Shown: positions 1 to 6,799 of the stretch, one piece after another
Layout of the letters: the number at the start of each line of letters is the position of its first letter
How positions within the stretch are numbered: position 1 is the first letter of the stretch
NCBI GenBank assembly: GCA_002482865.1
Contig: DLGU01000031.1
Span: 1-8,940 of the forward strand
From: Porphyrobacter sp. UBA7686
GTDB lineage: Bacteria; Pseudomonadota; Alphaproteobacteria; Sphingomonadales; Sphingomonadaceae
Length of the DNA: 8,940 nt
Direction of reading: 5' to 3'
Program-made: the position numbers and the translations under genes
Notes under the pieces: model-generated
Told to the model about the DNA's origin: nothing
Database searches by the model: none
The model's input: the letters and a program-made list of their open reading frames with translations, nothing else

Positions 1-1521
1 GGTGACCTCGAACGCCTTGACCATGGTTTCCGGCATGTGGTTGCGGATCGATCCTGAGGCGATTTCGAAGCCGTTGCAGACCAGATCGTATTGGAACGCC
101 TTGATCGTCAGCGGGTCCTGACCGTTCAGCGCATCGATCCCGCCCTGCGGCATCGAGAAGGGGTTGTGGCTGAAGTCGACCTTCTTCTCGTCCTCGTTCC
201 ATTCGTAGAACGGGAAGTCGACAATCCAGCACAGCGCAAAGCGGCTTTCGTCGATCAGGCCCAGTTCCTCGCCCACCCGGATGCGCGCGGCACCGGCGAG
301 CTTGGCAGCGTCAGCCGCCTTGCCCGCAGCGAAGAACAGGCCGTCATTTTCGCCGAGACCGAGTTCGGCATAAAGCTCGGCCATGCGTTCCGGCCCATGG
401 TTCTTGGCGATCGGGCCGCCGAACTCGCCGCCCTTGCGGGTCACGTAACCGAGGCCCGCATAGCCTTCCTTGCGCGCCCAATCGTTCATGTCGTCGAAGA
501 ACTTACGGCTCTTCTCATGGGTCGCAGGCGCGGGGATCACCCGGACGACACCACCGCCGCCGACGATCTTCTCGAACAGGCCGAAACCCGACTGGGTGAA
601 GTGCGCCGACACATCGCTGATGATCAACGGGTTGCGCAGGTCCGGCTTGTCGCTGCCGTACTTGAGGATCGCCTCGTCATACGGAATGCGCGGGAACTCG
701 CCCGCCGGGGTCACGGCCTTGTCGCCTGCGAAGGCGGCAAAGGTGCCCTGGATGACCGGCTCCATCGTCTCCCACACTTCTTCCTGCGTGACGAAGCTCA
801 TCTCGAGATCGAGCTGGTAGAACTCGCCCGGCAAGCGGTCAGCGCGCGGGTCTTCGTCGCGGAAGCAAGGGGCGATCTGGAAATAGCGGTCGAAACCAGC
901 GACCATCAGCAGCTGCTTGTACTGCTGCGGTGCCTGCGGGAGCGCGTAGAACTTGCCCGCATGGATCCGGCTCGGCACGAGGAAGTCGCGCGCGCCTTCG
1001 GGCGAGGACGCCGTCAGGATCGGGGTCGAGAACTCGTTGAAGCCCACCGCGCCCATCCGCTGACGCATATCGGCGATCACCGCCACGCGGGTCATGATGT
1101 TCTTGTGCAGCGTCTCGCGGCGCAGATCGAGGAAACGGTACTTGAGGCGGATGTCCTCAGGGTAAGGCTGCTCGTCGGCCACGGGCAAAGGCAGCTCTTC
1201 CGCGGTGCTCAGCACGGTAATCTGCCGCGCATAAACCTCAACCTCACCCGTAGCGAGGCGCGGGTTCACCGTCTCGGCCGAGCGCGCCTTGACGTTGCCT
1301 TCGATGGTGATGACCGATTCCACGCGCAGCCGGTCCAGCACCGCCAACGCTGGCGAATCCGCATCGGCGACAATCTGGGTGATGCCGTAATGATCGCGCA
1401 GATCGACAAACAGCAACCCGCCGAAATCGCGCTTGCGATGCACCCAGCCCGACAGGCGAACGGTCTCGCCGACGTGAGCGGAGGTAAGCTGTGCGCAGGT
1501 ATGCGAGCGATAGGGGTGCAT
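1..1521 (-). CDS. aspS: Aspartyl-tRNA synthetase, class II (3' end beyond the left edge)
   Basis: This enzyme charges tRNA-Asp with aspartate using ATP, in the cytoplasm. The 507 codons seen run in frame to the window edge. The E. coli enzyme is about 590 residues, so roughly 80 C-terminal residues, including class II motif 3, lie outside. Visible parts in order: an N-terminal OB-fold anticodon-binding domain ([11 protein letters not shown] near residues 25-35), [10 protein letters not shown], the catalytic core with [11 protein letters not shown] and [16 protein letters not shown], motif 2 FRDED at 220-224 (Arg221 being the ATP-contacting arginine), then the bacterial-type GAD insertion from about residue 290, and [12 protein letters not shown] near the resumption of the core. 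The start at 1521 gives the family's usual N-terminus; only a weak GGA-type SD lies 8-13 nt upstream. Many alphaproteobacteria use a non-discriminating AspRS with GatCAB; which type this is cannot be decided here. It is divergent from rnd. Confidence 0.97.
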   Translation of the reverse strand, partial: MHPYRSHTCAQLTSAHVGETVRLSGWVHRKRDFGGLLFVDLRDHYGITQIVADADSPALAVLDRLRVESVITIEGNVKARSAETVNPRLATGEVEVYARQITVLSTAEELPLPVADEQPYPEDIRLKYRFLDLRRETLHKNIMTRVAVIADMRQRMGAVGFNEFSTPILTASSPEGARDFLVPSRIHAGKFYALPQAPQQYKQLLMVAGFDRYFQIAPCFRDEDPRADRLPGEFYQLDLEMSFVTQEEVWETMEPVIQGTFAAFAGDKAVTPAGEFPRIPYDEAILKYGSDKPDLRNPLIISDVSAHFTQSGFGLFEKIVGGGGVVRVIPAPATHEKSRKFFDDMNDWARKEGYAGLGYVTRKGGEFGGPIAKNHGPERMAELYAELGLGENDGLFFAAGKAADAAKLAGAARIRVGEELGLIDESRFALCWIVDFPFYEWNEDEKKVDFSHNPFSMPQGGIDALNGQDPLTIKAFQYDLVCNGFEIASGSIRNHMPETMVKAFEVT

Positions 1522-1776
1522 TGTTTGACTGTCCGACACTGTAAGATTTACGAAGGCGCGCCTCTAAGCGAGCGGGCGGCACAAATCCAGTGGGGGATGC
1601 ACAAGCGAACCCGACTGGCCACGCCCACCGCGATCTGTGGGCATCACGGCCCCGCCTCTAAACTCTTTTCCATTTTGACTGTATCAGAGTAAGCGCGCTG
1701 CGGGTTTGGCAGCGTTCAATGTGATGGGGCACGACCCCGAGGGCGGCACTCCGCTCGCTAACCGCGAAAAGATGAC
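1522..1776. other. Divergent intergenic region between aspS and rnd
   Basis: This 255-bp spacer must carry the start signals for both aspS (leftward) and rnd (rightward). A TTGACT hexamer at 1675-1680 on the plus strand resembles a -35 box, but no good -10 box follows at 16-18 nt, so I do not call a promoter. I see no RNA gene, terminator or convincing small open frame. Confidence 0.6.
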
Positions 1777-3024
1777 ATGAAAATCCATCCGCTGATTACC
1801 ACCACCGAGGCCCTCTCCGAACTCTGCGACCGTCTCGCCAAATCCGAATTTGTCGCGGTCGACACTGAATTCATGCGCGAGAACACCTATTGGCCCGAAC
1901 TGTGCCTGGTGCAGATCGCCAATACCGAAGAAGCCGCCGCGATCGATCCGATGGCGCCGGGCATTGATCTGAAGCCGCTGCTCGATCTGATGTGCGACAA
2001 TGAGGACGTGCTCAAGGTTTTCCACGCCGGTTCGCAAGATGTCGAGATCATCGTCAACCTCACCCAGCGCACCCCGCATCCGATCTTCGACACTCAGATC
2101 GCGATGATGGCGATCAGCCAGTCCGAGCAGATCGGTTATGCCAATCTGGTCGAAACCTGGATGGGCCTTACCATCGACAAGGGTGCGCGCTTTACCGACT
2201 GGAGCCGCCGTCCGCTCAGCGACCGCCAGATCGAATATGCCATCGGCGACGTAACGCACCTCGCCACGATCTTCCCGCGCATTCTCAAAAAGCTAATCAA
2301 GACCGGACGTGGGCTTTGGCTGGATGCGGAAATGGAGAAGCTCGCCGATCCGTCGAACTACATCACCGATCCGGGTCAAGCATGGAAGCGCATCCGCCAG
2401 CCGGGTCGCAATCCGCAGGTGCTCGGCCGGATGAAGGCGCTCGCCGGATGGCGCGAGAGCGAGGCGCAGCACAAGAACATTCCGCGCGGGCGGATCATGC
2501 GCGACGAAACACTCGCCGACATCGCCAGCCATCCGCCCAAAACGCAGGCCGATCTGGCCAAGGTGCGCGGACTTTCGGCGGCGTGGCGCGACAATGACAT
2601 CGGCAAGCGGTTGATGAAGATCCTCGCCGACGCCGAGCCGCTGCCTAAGGACGAGATGCCCGAGAAGATCAAGCAGGGCGCGCCGCTAGGCAAGGAAGGC
2701 GCGTTGGTGGCCGACCTGCTCAAACTACTCTTGAAGATCCGCGCCCGCGAAATCGACGTCGCCCCGCGTCTGCTGACCCGCGCCGACGAGATGGAAGCGC
2801 TAGCCGCCGGCGCACGCGATCTGCCGGTGCTGCAAGGCTGGCGGTTCGAGGTGTTCGGCAAGGACGCGCTCGATCTGGTCGAAGGCAAGCTGGCCTTCGC
2901 CGTAGAGCGCGGCAAGCTGAAGATGACGCATATCGACGATGTGGTTGTGGTAGCAGCGTCTGAGGCTGAGGTTGAGCCAACCGCCGAGCTCGAAGCCGAT
3001 CCCGATACGCTGGCGGCGGAGTAG
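1777..3024 (+). CDS. rnd: Ribonuclease D (3'-5' exoribonuclease, DEDDy family)
   Basis: RNase D trims 3' ends of tRNA precursors and other small structured RNAs using two metal ions. All three exonuclease motifs are visible: Exo I VAVDTEF with Asp29 and Glu31; Exo II VFHAGSQDVE with Asp88; Exo III EYAIGDVTHL with Tyr154 and Asp158, the tyrosine marking the DEDDy subclass. An HRDC domain follows at about 210-290 (WRESEAQHKNIPRGRI), and a second HRDC-like helical region lies at about 305-385. At 415 residues it is longer than E. coli RNase D (about 375); the extra length is mainly a low-complexity Glu/Ala-rich acidic tail. A purine stretch (GCGAAAAGA, 1764-1772) just before the ATG is a weak ribosome site. 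A second ATG at 1772 is closed at once by TGA. The oxyR-type gene starts 9 nt after the stop, so the two are probably co-transcribed. Confidence 0.95.
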   Translation: MKIHPLITTTEALSELCDRLAKSEFVAVDTEFMRENTYWPELCLVQIANTEEAAAIDPMAPGIDLKPLLDLMCDNEDVLKVFHAGSQDVEIIVNLTQRTPHPIFDTQIAMMAISQSEQIGYANLVETWMGLTIDKGARFTDWSRRPLSDRQIEYAIGDVTHLATIFPRILKKLIKTGRGLWLDAEMEKLADPSNYITDPGQAWKRIRQPGRNPQVLGRMKALAGWRESEAQHKNIPRGRIMRDETLADIASHPPKTQADLAKVRGLSAAWRDNDIGKRLMKILADAEPLPKDEMPEKIKQGAPLGKEGALVADLLKLLLKIRAREIDVAPRLLTRADEMEALAAGARDLPVLQGWRFEVFGKDALDLVEGKLAFAVERGKLKMTHIDDVVVVAASEAEVEPTAELEADPDTLAAE

Positions 3025-3033
3025 CGCGCGCCA

Positions 3034-3930
3034 GTGTCCACCTACCTCCCCACCATCAAGCAGCTGCAATATCTCGTAGCGCTTCACGAACACGGGCATT
3101 TCGGCAAGGCCGCCGATGCCAGCTTCGTGTCCCAATCGACGCTGTCGGCGGGCCTCCGTGAGCTGGAATCGCTGCTGGGCGTGACGCTGGTCGAACGTTC
3201 GCGCCGGGTGGTGCGGTTTACCGCGCTCGGCGAGCAGGTGGTGGCTAAGGCTAACCGGCTGCTGCGCGAGGCTGAGGAGTTGGCCGATCTGGTGCAGGCC
3301 TCAGGCAAGCCGCTCTCGGGCGAGCTGCGTATGAGCGTGATCCCGACTATCGCCCCCTTCCTGCTGCCCCGAATGCTACCGCGCCTCAAGCGCGAACGGC
3401 CCGACTTGAAATTGCTGCTCCGCGAAGAAACCAGCCACGACGCGCTCGAATCGCTCAATCACGGGCGGGTCGATTGCGTGCTGTTGGCCCTGCCCTTCGA
3501 CACCGGTGACGCGGCGATTGCCCATATCTCCGACGACCGCCTGTTCATTGCCTTCCCCAAGGACGACCCGCGCGATCCGCCTGCCAGCATCAAGCCGGAC
3601 ATGATCGATCAGGGCCGGCTATTGTTGCTGGAAGACGGTCACTGCCTCCGCGATCACGCGCTCGCCGCCTGCAACCGCGCCGAACTGCGCGCCAGCGCGG
3701 CAATGATCGGCACAAGTTTGCACACGCTCGTACAACTGGTCGACAACGACCTTGGGTTGACCATGCTACCGGAGATGGCGCTGAAGGCGGGCATCCTCGC
3801 GGGAACGCAGGTGGTCGCGCGGCCCGTCGACAGCCCCACCGCCAAGCGCGAGATCGTGCTCGCTTGGCGCAAGAACTCACCGCGCGAGAGCGATTTCCAA
3901 CTGCTGGCCGAAGAACTGCGCGCTGGCTAG
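3034..3930 (+). CDS. oxyR: OxyR-type hydrogen peroxide-sensing LysR family regulator
   Basis: OxyR is a cytoplasmic LysR-type transcription factor that senses peroxide by forming an intramolecular disulfide and then activates catalase and peroxidase genes. The N-terminal winged helix-turn-helix is at about residues 7-66 (KQLQYLVALHEHGHFGKAA, then VSQSTLSAGLRELE). The effector domain contains IPTIAPFLLP at 103-112, matching IPTVGPYLLP of E. coli OxyR, and LEDGHCLRDHALAAC, whose Cys204 and Cys213 sit nine residues apart exactly as Cys199 and Cys208 do in E. coli. These cysteines separate OxyR from generic LysR proteins. At 298 residues the length is normal (E. coli 305). The start is GTG at 3034, nine bases after the rnd stop with no clear SD, which suggests translational coupling to rnd. 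No catalase or peroxiredoxin gene is adjacent in the window, so its targets are presumably elsewhere. Confidence 0.92.
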   Translation: MSTYLPTIKQLQYLVALHEHGHFGKAADASFVSQSTLSAGLRELESLLGVTLVERSRRVVRFTALGEQVVAKANRLLREAEELADLVQASGKPLSGELRMSVIPTIAPFLLPRMLPRLKRERPDLKLLLREETSHDALESLNHGRVDCVLLALPFDTGDAAIAHISDDRLFIAFPKDDPRDPPASIKPDMIDQGRLLLLEDGHCLRDHALAACNRAELRASAAMIGTSLHTLVQLVDNDLGLTMLPEMALKAGILAGTQVVARPVDSPTAKREIVLAWRKNSPRESDFQLLAEELRAG

Positions 3931-3944
3931 GCGCGCGCTGAGGC

Positions 3945-4286
3945 TCAGCACTCCACCAGCGCGAGGCTCATGGCGAGGCTGGCACCCAGCGCCACCCGCA
4001 CCCGCCGCGCAGGCAAGGCGAATCGCTGCCGCCGTGGCTGCGCCTTGGTTTCTGTCTCGGCCGCTTGCACGGTCAGCCCCAGCAGCCGGTCGGCCTGGCG
4101 GACTTCGATAGCGTCAACCAGATCGTGGACATCCGCAGCCAGCAACTCGGCATCGCCGATCAGCGCCGCAGCGCGGGCGTAATCACCTTGTGCGATCGCG
4201 TTGCGCGCCTCGCTCTGGAGCTTGCGCGCATGATCCGCCAATTGTCCGACATATGCGCCCGGTGAGCGCGTTGCATCCGATCCCAT
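3945..4286 (-). CDS. Conserved-looking hypothetical protein, 113 aa, downstream of pgsA
   Basis: I do not recognise a named family. The codons show the strong third-position GC preference of the neighbouring genes, supporting a real gene. Residues about 10-75 are Ala-rich and predicted helical (HARKLQSEARNAIAQGDYAR, then AAALIGDAELLAADVHDLVD), resembling a short helical hairpin or TPR-like pair. A basic stretch follows (QPRRQR, then PARRVRV at about 85-97), and then a C-terminal hydrophobic segment, ALGASLAMSLALVEC, that might be a short membrane anchor or buried helix. It starts 52 bp after the pgsA stop on the same strand and probably shares its transcript. No SD is evident before ATG 4286; the frame is open upstream without another ATG, GTG or TTG before the pgsA coding end, so this start is the best choice. 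It converges on oxyR with 14 bp between stops. Confidence 0.75.
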   Translation of the reverse strand: MGSDATRSPGAYVGQLADHARKLQSEARNAIAQGDYARAAALIGDAELLAADVHDLVDAIEVRQADRLLGLTVQAAETETKAQPRRQRFALPARRVRVALGASLAMSLALVEC

Positions 4287-4338
4287 GAGACGGTTGTAAC
4301 CCAGATTCCGGCGGTTGCGCCAGATAGAATCAATCGCA

Positions 4339-4947
4339 TTAATCCATATGCTTGAGGCCGACCCGCAGGTAATCCCAGCCCGTCACGCAAGTCAGCACTG
4401 CGGCAGTCCACAGACTGACCAGCCCGATCAGATGCACCCAACTTTCGGCGATCGTGCCGCAGCCTTCAAACACCGACTGACACGGCTGACCATGCACCGC
4501 CCCGCCCAGGATCAGCGCGCCCAACGAAACAAGCTGGAACGTCGTCTTCCACTTGGCGAGCTTGGAGACCGGCATCGAGACCTGGAGCCCTCCCAGAAAC
4601 TCGCGCAGGCCCGACACCGCGATCTCGCGCACCAGAATGACCAGCCCGGCGATCACATGGACGTCGCCCGCATAGGGTCCGCGCAGGTATCCTTGCGCGG
4701 TCAGCACTAAGATGACTGCGGCCACCATGATCTTGTCCGCAATCGGATCGAGGAAGGTGCCCATCTTCGACACGGTACCCTGCGCGCGGGCGAGGTAGCC
4801 ATCGAGGTAATCGGTCAGCGCGATAATGCAGTACAGCCCGAAGCCAATCAGATAGCCGAGCCGCCATTCCGGCCACCACAGGAAGAACGCCAGCAGCGGC
4901 ACCGCAAAGATGCGCGAGAGCGTGAGGATATTGGGAAGGCTCGACAT
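4339..4947 (-). CDS. pgsA: CDP-diacylglycerol--glycerol-3-phosphate 3-phosphatidyltransferase (PGP synthase)
   Basis: This inner-membrane enzyme joins CDP-diacylglycerol and glycerol-3-phosphate to make phosphatidylglycerophosphate, the committed step to phosphatidylglycerol and cardiolipin. The CDP-alcohol phosphatidyltransferase signature D-x2-DG-x2-AR-x8-G-x3-D-x3-D is complete: Asp46, Asp49, Gly50, Ala53, Arg54, Gly63, Asp67 and Asp71. The N-terminus MSSLPNILTLSRIFAVPLLA is typical of PgsA, and several hydrophobic segments follow (about 12-24, 31-45, 74-86, 93-110 and 150-190), consistent with a six-helix membrane protein. Length is 202 residues, in the normal range. The frame stays open upstream to an ATG at 5085, but those extra 46 residues have no family counterpart, so I start at 4947, which has a GGGG stretch about 6-9 nt upstream as a plausible SD. 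The 113-aa unknown gene follows; the lplT-like gene diverges from its 5' side. Confidence 0.95.
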   Translation of the reverse strand: MSSLPNILTLSRIFAVPLLAFFLWWPEWRLGYLIGFGLYCIIALTDYLDGYLARAQGTVSKMGTFLDPIADKIMVAAVILVLTAQGYLRGPYAGDVHVIAGLVILVREIAVSGLREFLGGLQVSMPVSKLAKWKTTFQLVSLGALILGGAVHGQPCQSVFEGCGTIAESWVHLIGLVSLWTAAVLTCVTGWDYLRVGLKHMD

Positions 4948-5110
4948 GATTGATCCCCGCTCTAGCGCGGCAAGACCTGCTGCAAAACCCCTCGTCCAGA
5001 CTTCCCCCACATTGATGCGCTCTGGCACGCGCTCCCCTTGCGCTCTTGTGAAAGCCTGCACGCCCGCTATGTCGCGGTAACTCACAGGGAAGCGCCAGCG
5101 TAATCATCGC
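4948..5110. other. Divergent intergenic region between pgsA and the lplT-like gene
   Basis: This 163-bp spacer separates two divergent phospholipid-related genes and must hold both start regions. An AGGGA at 5086-5090 lies about 20 nt from the lplT ATG, too far for a normal SD. I see no clear -35/-10 pair or inverted repeat. Confidence 0.5.
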
Positions 5111-6436
5111 ATGACCACATCGACACACCTGATGCGCCAGCGGCGATTTTTGCCGCTGTTCCTGACCCAGTTGCTCAATGCGTTGAACGACAACCTCTAC
5201 AAGAACGCGATGGTGCTGTTCGTGGTCTATCAGGTCTACGATTCGCCCGAGATGGAGACGCTGATCAGCGGCGTTGCGACGGCGCTGTTCGTACTGCCCT
5301 TCGTGCTGTTCTCGGCCACCGCGGGCCAACTCGCCGATATGCGTGATAAGACCAAGATCATTCGCTGGATCAAGTTTGCCGAAATCCTCATCATGTCGGT
5401 CGGTGCCACGGGCCTGCTGCTGGCGGCCAAGGGCGTGCAGATTGAAAGCCTCGCGATTCCGCTGATGTTCGTGGCATTGTTCGCGATGGGGGTGCACTCG
5501 ACCTTCTTCGGCCCAATCAAATACGCGATCCTGCCCCAGCACCTCCACAAGGATGAAGTGCTGGCGGGCACCGGTCTGGTTGAGGCCGGCACTTACGTCG
5601 CGATCCTCGTTGGCATGATGCTGGGCGGCGCGATGCCGATCATGTATTCGATTGTTGGCGTGATCTTGATCGCGGTGATCGGCTATGTGACCTGCCGCTG
5701 GGTGCCGCCAGCGCCTGCACAGAGCGACGAAAACAGAGTCGACTGGAACCCGATCCGCGCCTCCAAATCATTGATCGCCTTCTCGATGGGCAATCTTGAA
5801 CTGCGCTATTCGGTCCTGGCAATCAGCTACTTCTGGGCGATTGCCGCGATCCTTTCGGTGCAATTCATCCCGCTCGCCAAGAACGTGCTGCTGGCGGACA
5901 AGCAAGTCGCAGCGGTGCTGTTGGTGGCCTTTTCCGCCGGGATTGCGATCGGTTCGGTGTCGATCAATGCGCTGCTCAAAGGCGATATCTCGGCACGGTA
6001 TTCGGCGCGGTCGGTGTTGGTGCTGGGCGTGCTGCTGATCGCCTTTTACGGTGTGTGCCGGATGTGGAACCTGCAGCCGCAAGGCGAGCTGTTCACCGTG
6101 TGGGAATTCCTCGCTCAGCCGCTAGCGCTGGTGCTGACGTTCAATCTGCTGCTGATTGCCGTAGCAGGCGGGATGTTCGTGGTGCCGCTTTATGCCTTCC
6201 TCACCACGCGGGTCGACAAGTCGGAGGCCTCCCGCTCGGTCGCCGCCAACAACTTCATTTCTTCGATCTTCATGGTGATCGGCGCCGGGGTTGCCGGTGC
6301 GCTCGGGTTCTTCGGCATCCCGTTGCAGGAACAACTGCTGCTCAGCCTGGTCCTTTGCGTGTTCTCGGCCCAGCTTGCGCGCAAGTTGCACGCTACCGAA
6401 GCTCTGCGTGACGTCGAAGCTGAACGCCTCAGATAA
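5111..6436 (+). CDS. lplT: LplT-like lysophospholipid transporter, major facilitator superfamily
   Basis: A multi-pass inner-membrane protein of 441 residues with about twelve hydrophobic segments. The opening FLPLFLTQLLNALNDNLYKN (residues 13-32) is the hallmark of the LplT family and of the MFS half of Aas fusion proteins, which flip lysophospholipids inward for re-acylation. MFS motif A between helices 2 and 3 reads GQLADMRDKTKII (72-84). HSTFFGPIKYAILPQHL (129-145) is another family motif. E. coli LplT is 397 residues and works with the acyltransferase/ligase Aas, encoded next to it; here there is no PlsC or AMP-ligase domain fused or adjacent, so the partner, if any, is elsewhere. No in-frame start exists upstream of 5111 before a TAA at 5078; the SD is poor. 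The gene ends with tandem TAA codons (6434-6439), and its last 8 bp overlap the convergent 63-aa frame. The substrate is inferred from family resemblance only. Confidence 0.85.
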   Translation: MTTSTHLMRQRRFLPLFLTQLLNALNDNLYKNAMVLFVVYQVYDSPEMETLISGVATALFVLPFVLFSATAGQLADMRDKTKIIRWIKFAEILIMSVGATGLLLAAKGVQIESLAIPLMFVALFAMGVHSTFFGPIKYAILPQHLHKDEVLAGTGLVEAGTYVAILVGMMLGGAMPIMYSIVGVILIAVIGYVTCRWVPPAPAQSDENRVDWNPIRASKSLIAFSMGNLELRYSVLAISYFWAIAAILSVQFIPLAKNVLLADKQVAAVLLVAFSAGIAIGSVSINALLKGDISARYSARSVLVLGVLLIAFYGVCRMWNLQPQGELFTVWEFLAQPLALVLTFNLLLIAVAGGMFVVPLYAFLTTRVDKSEASRSVAANNFISSIFMVIGAGVAGALGFFGIPLQEQLLLSLVLCVFSAQLARKLHATEALRDVEAERLR

Positions 6437-6620
6437 TAAAGGCAAAAATCGCGAGCGTCATGGCCACGTAAGTGCTGGCGACGCCGCGCACGTCGGCCAT
6501 AGTGAGCCGCCACAAGGCTTCGGCCGGGATCGGGATCAGATCGCGCTTCACATGCGGCGGCAGGCTAGCCCGGAACCAGTGGCGGGCGGTCTCGTCAGTG
6601 AGAACCAGACTGCGGCGCAT
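6429..6620 (-). CDS. Small 63-aa protein with a C-terminal hydrophobic segment; possible 5' remnant of a larger membrane-protein gene
   Basis: The frame has a good ribosome site: GGGAGA at 6628-6633 (minus strand), with GGAG 8 nt before ATG 6620, so it is likely translated. Residues 1-42 are soluble-looking (MRRSLVLTDETARHWFRASL, then a stretch with IPIPAEALWRLT), followed by one hydrophobic stretch, VASTYVAMTLAIFAFII (47-63), where the protein ends abruptly. The stop TGA lies inside the last codons of the convergent lplT-like gene (8-bp overlap). The pattern of an IPxEAL motif, a D-x-RG turn and then a membrane helix loosely resembles N-termini of fatty-acid desaturases, which would make this a truncated fragment; that is a weak memory-based impression. 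The alternative is a genuine single-pass small membrane protein. It diverges from the IlvB-like gene. Confidence 0.5.
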   Translation of the reverse strand: MRRSLVLTDETARHWFRASLPPHVKRDLIPIPAEALWRLTMADVRGVASTYVAMTLAIFAFII

Positions 6621-6627
6621 TTACGAC

Positions 6628-6633
6628 TCTCCC
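6628..6633 (-). promoter_or_regulatory. Shine-Dalgarno for the 63-aa frame
   Basis: GGGAGA on the minus strand, ending 7 nt before ATG 6620. It is the main reason to treat that short frame as translated. Confidence 0.6.
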
Positions 6634-6786
6634 GTGGTCAGCGCCGCCAGCTTTAGGACTTTCTTAACCATTGGAAACGGTTTGCGGTGAAGCTGTCGCA
6701 AGCTGGGACAGGCTGTGATGGGGGCAATCCGGGGTCGGCCGATTTGCACCGCCTCGCCCACGCCGGTAGAGGCCGCAAAAGACGAC

Positions 6787-6792
6787 GGGAGA
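6787..6792 (+). promoter_or_regulatory. Shine-Dalgarno fixing the start of the IlvB-like gene
   Basis: GGGAGA lies 7 nt before ATG 6800, supporting that start. The 179-bp gap before the gene (6621-6799) holds no other gene that I can support. Confidence 0.7.
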
Positions 6793-6799
6793 CTTTTCG

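Noticed and set aside
91..1692. A 533-codon open frame on the plus strand across aspS
   Set aside because: It is antisense to a clear AspRS gene; long antisense frames are common in GC-rich genomes, and its Arg/His-rich translation has no recognisable domain.
1675..1703. TTGACT as a sigma-70 -35 box for rnd
   Set aside because: The hexamer 17 nt downstream is CTGCGG, which is not a -10 box.
3937..3950. GCTGAG-G-CTCAGC repeat between oxyR and the 113-aa gene as a terminator
   Set aside because: A one-base centre leaves only a short stem when folded, and no T run follows.
4160..4441. A 93-codon minus frame overlapping the pgsA end and the 113-aa gene
   Set aside because: It overlaps pgsA and the 113-aa gene in a different frame and lacks the codon bias seen in both.
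4948..5085. An N-terminal extension of PgsA starting at 5085
   Set aside because: The family begins at the LPNILTLSR segment; the extra 46 residues are not membrane-like and match nothing in PgsA, while 4947 has a plausible SD.
4466..5548. A 360-codon minus-strand frame over pgsA, the intergenic gap and the start of the lplT-like gene
   Set aside because: It overlaps two well-supported genes in another frame, is rich in Arg/His/Gln, and has no family pattern.
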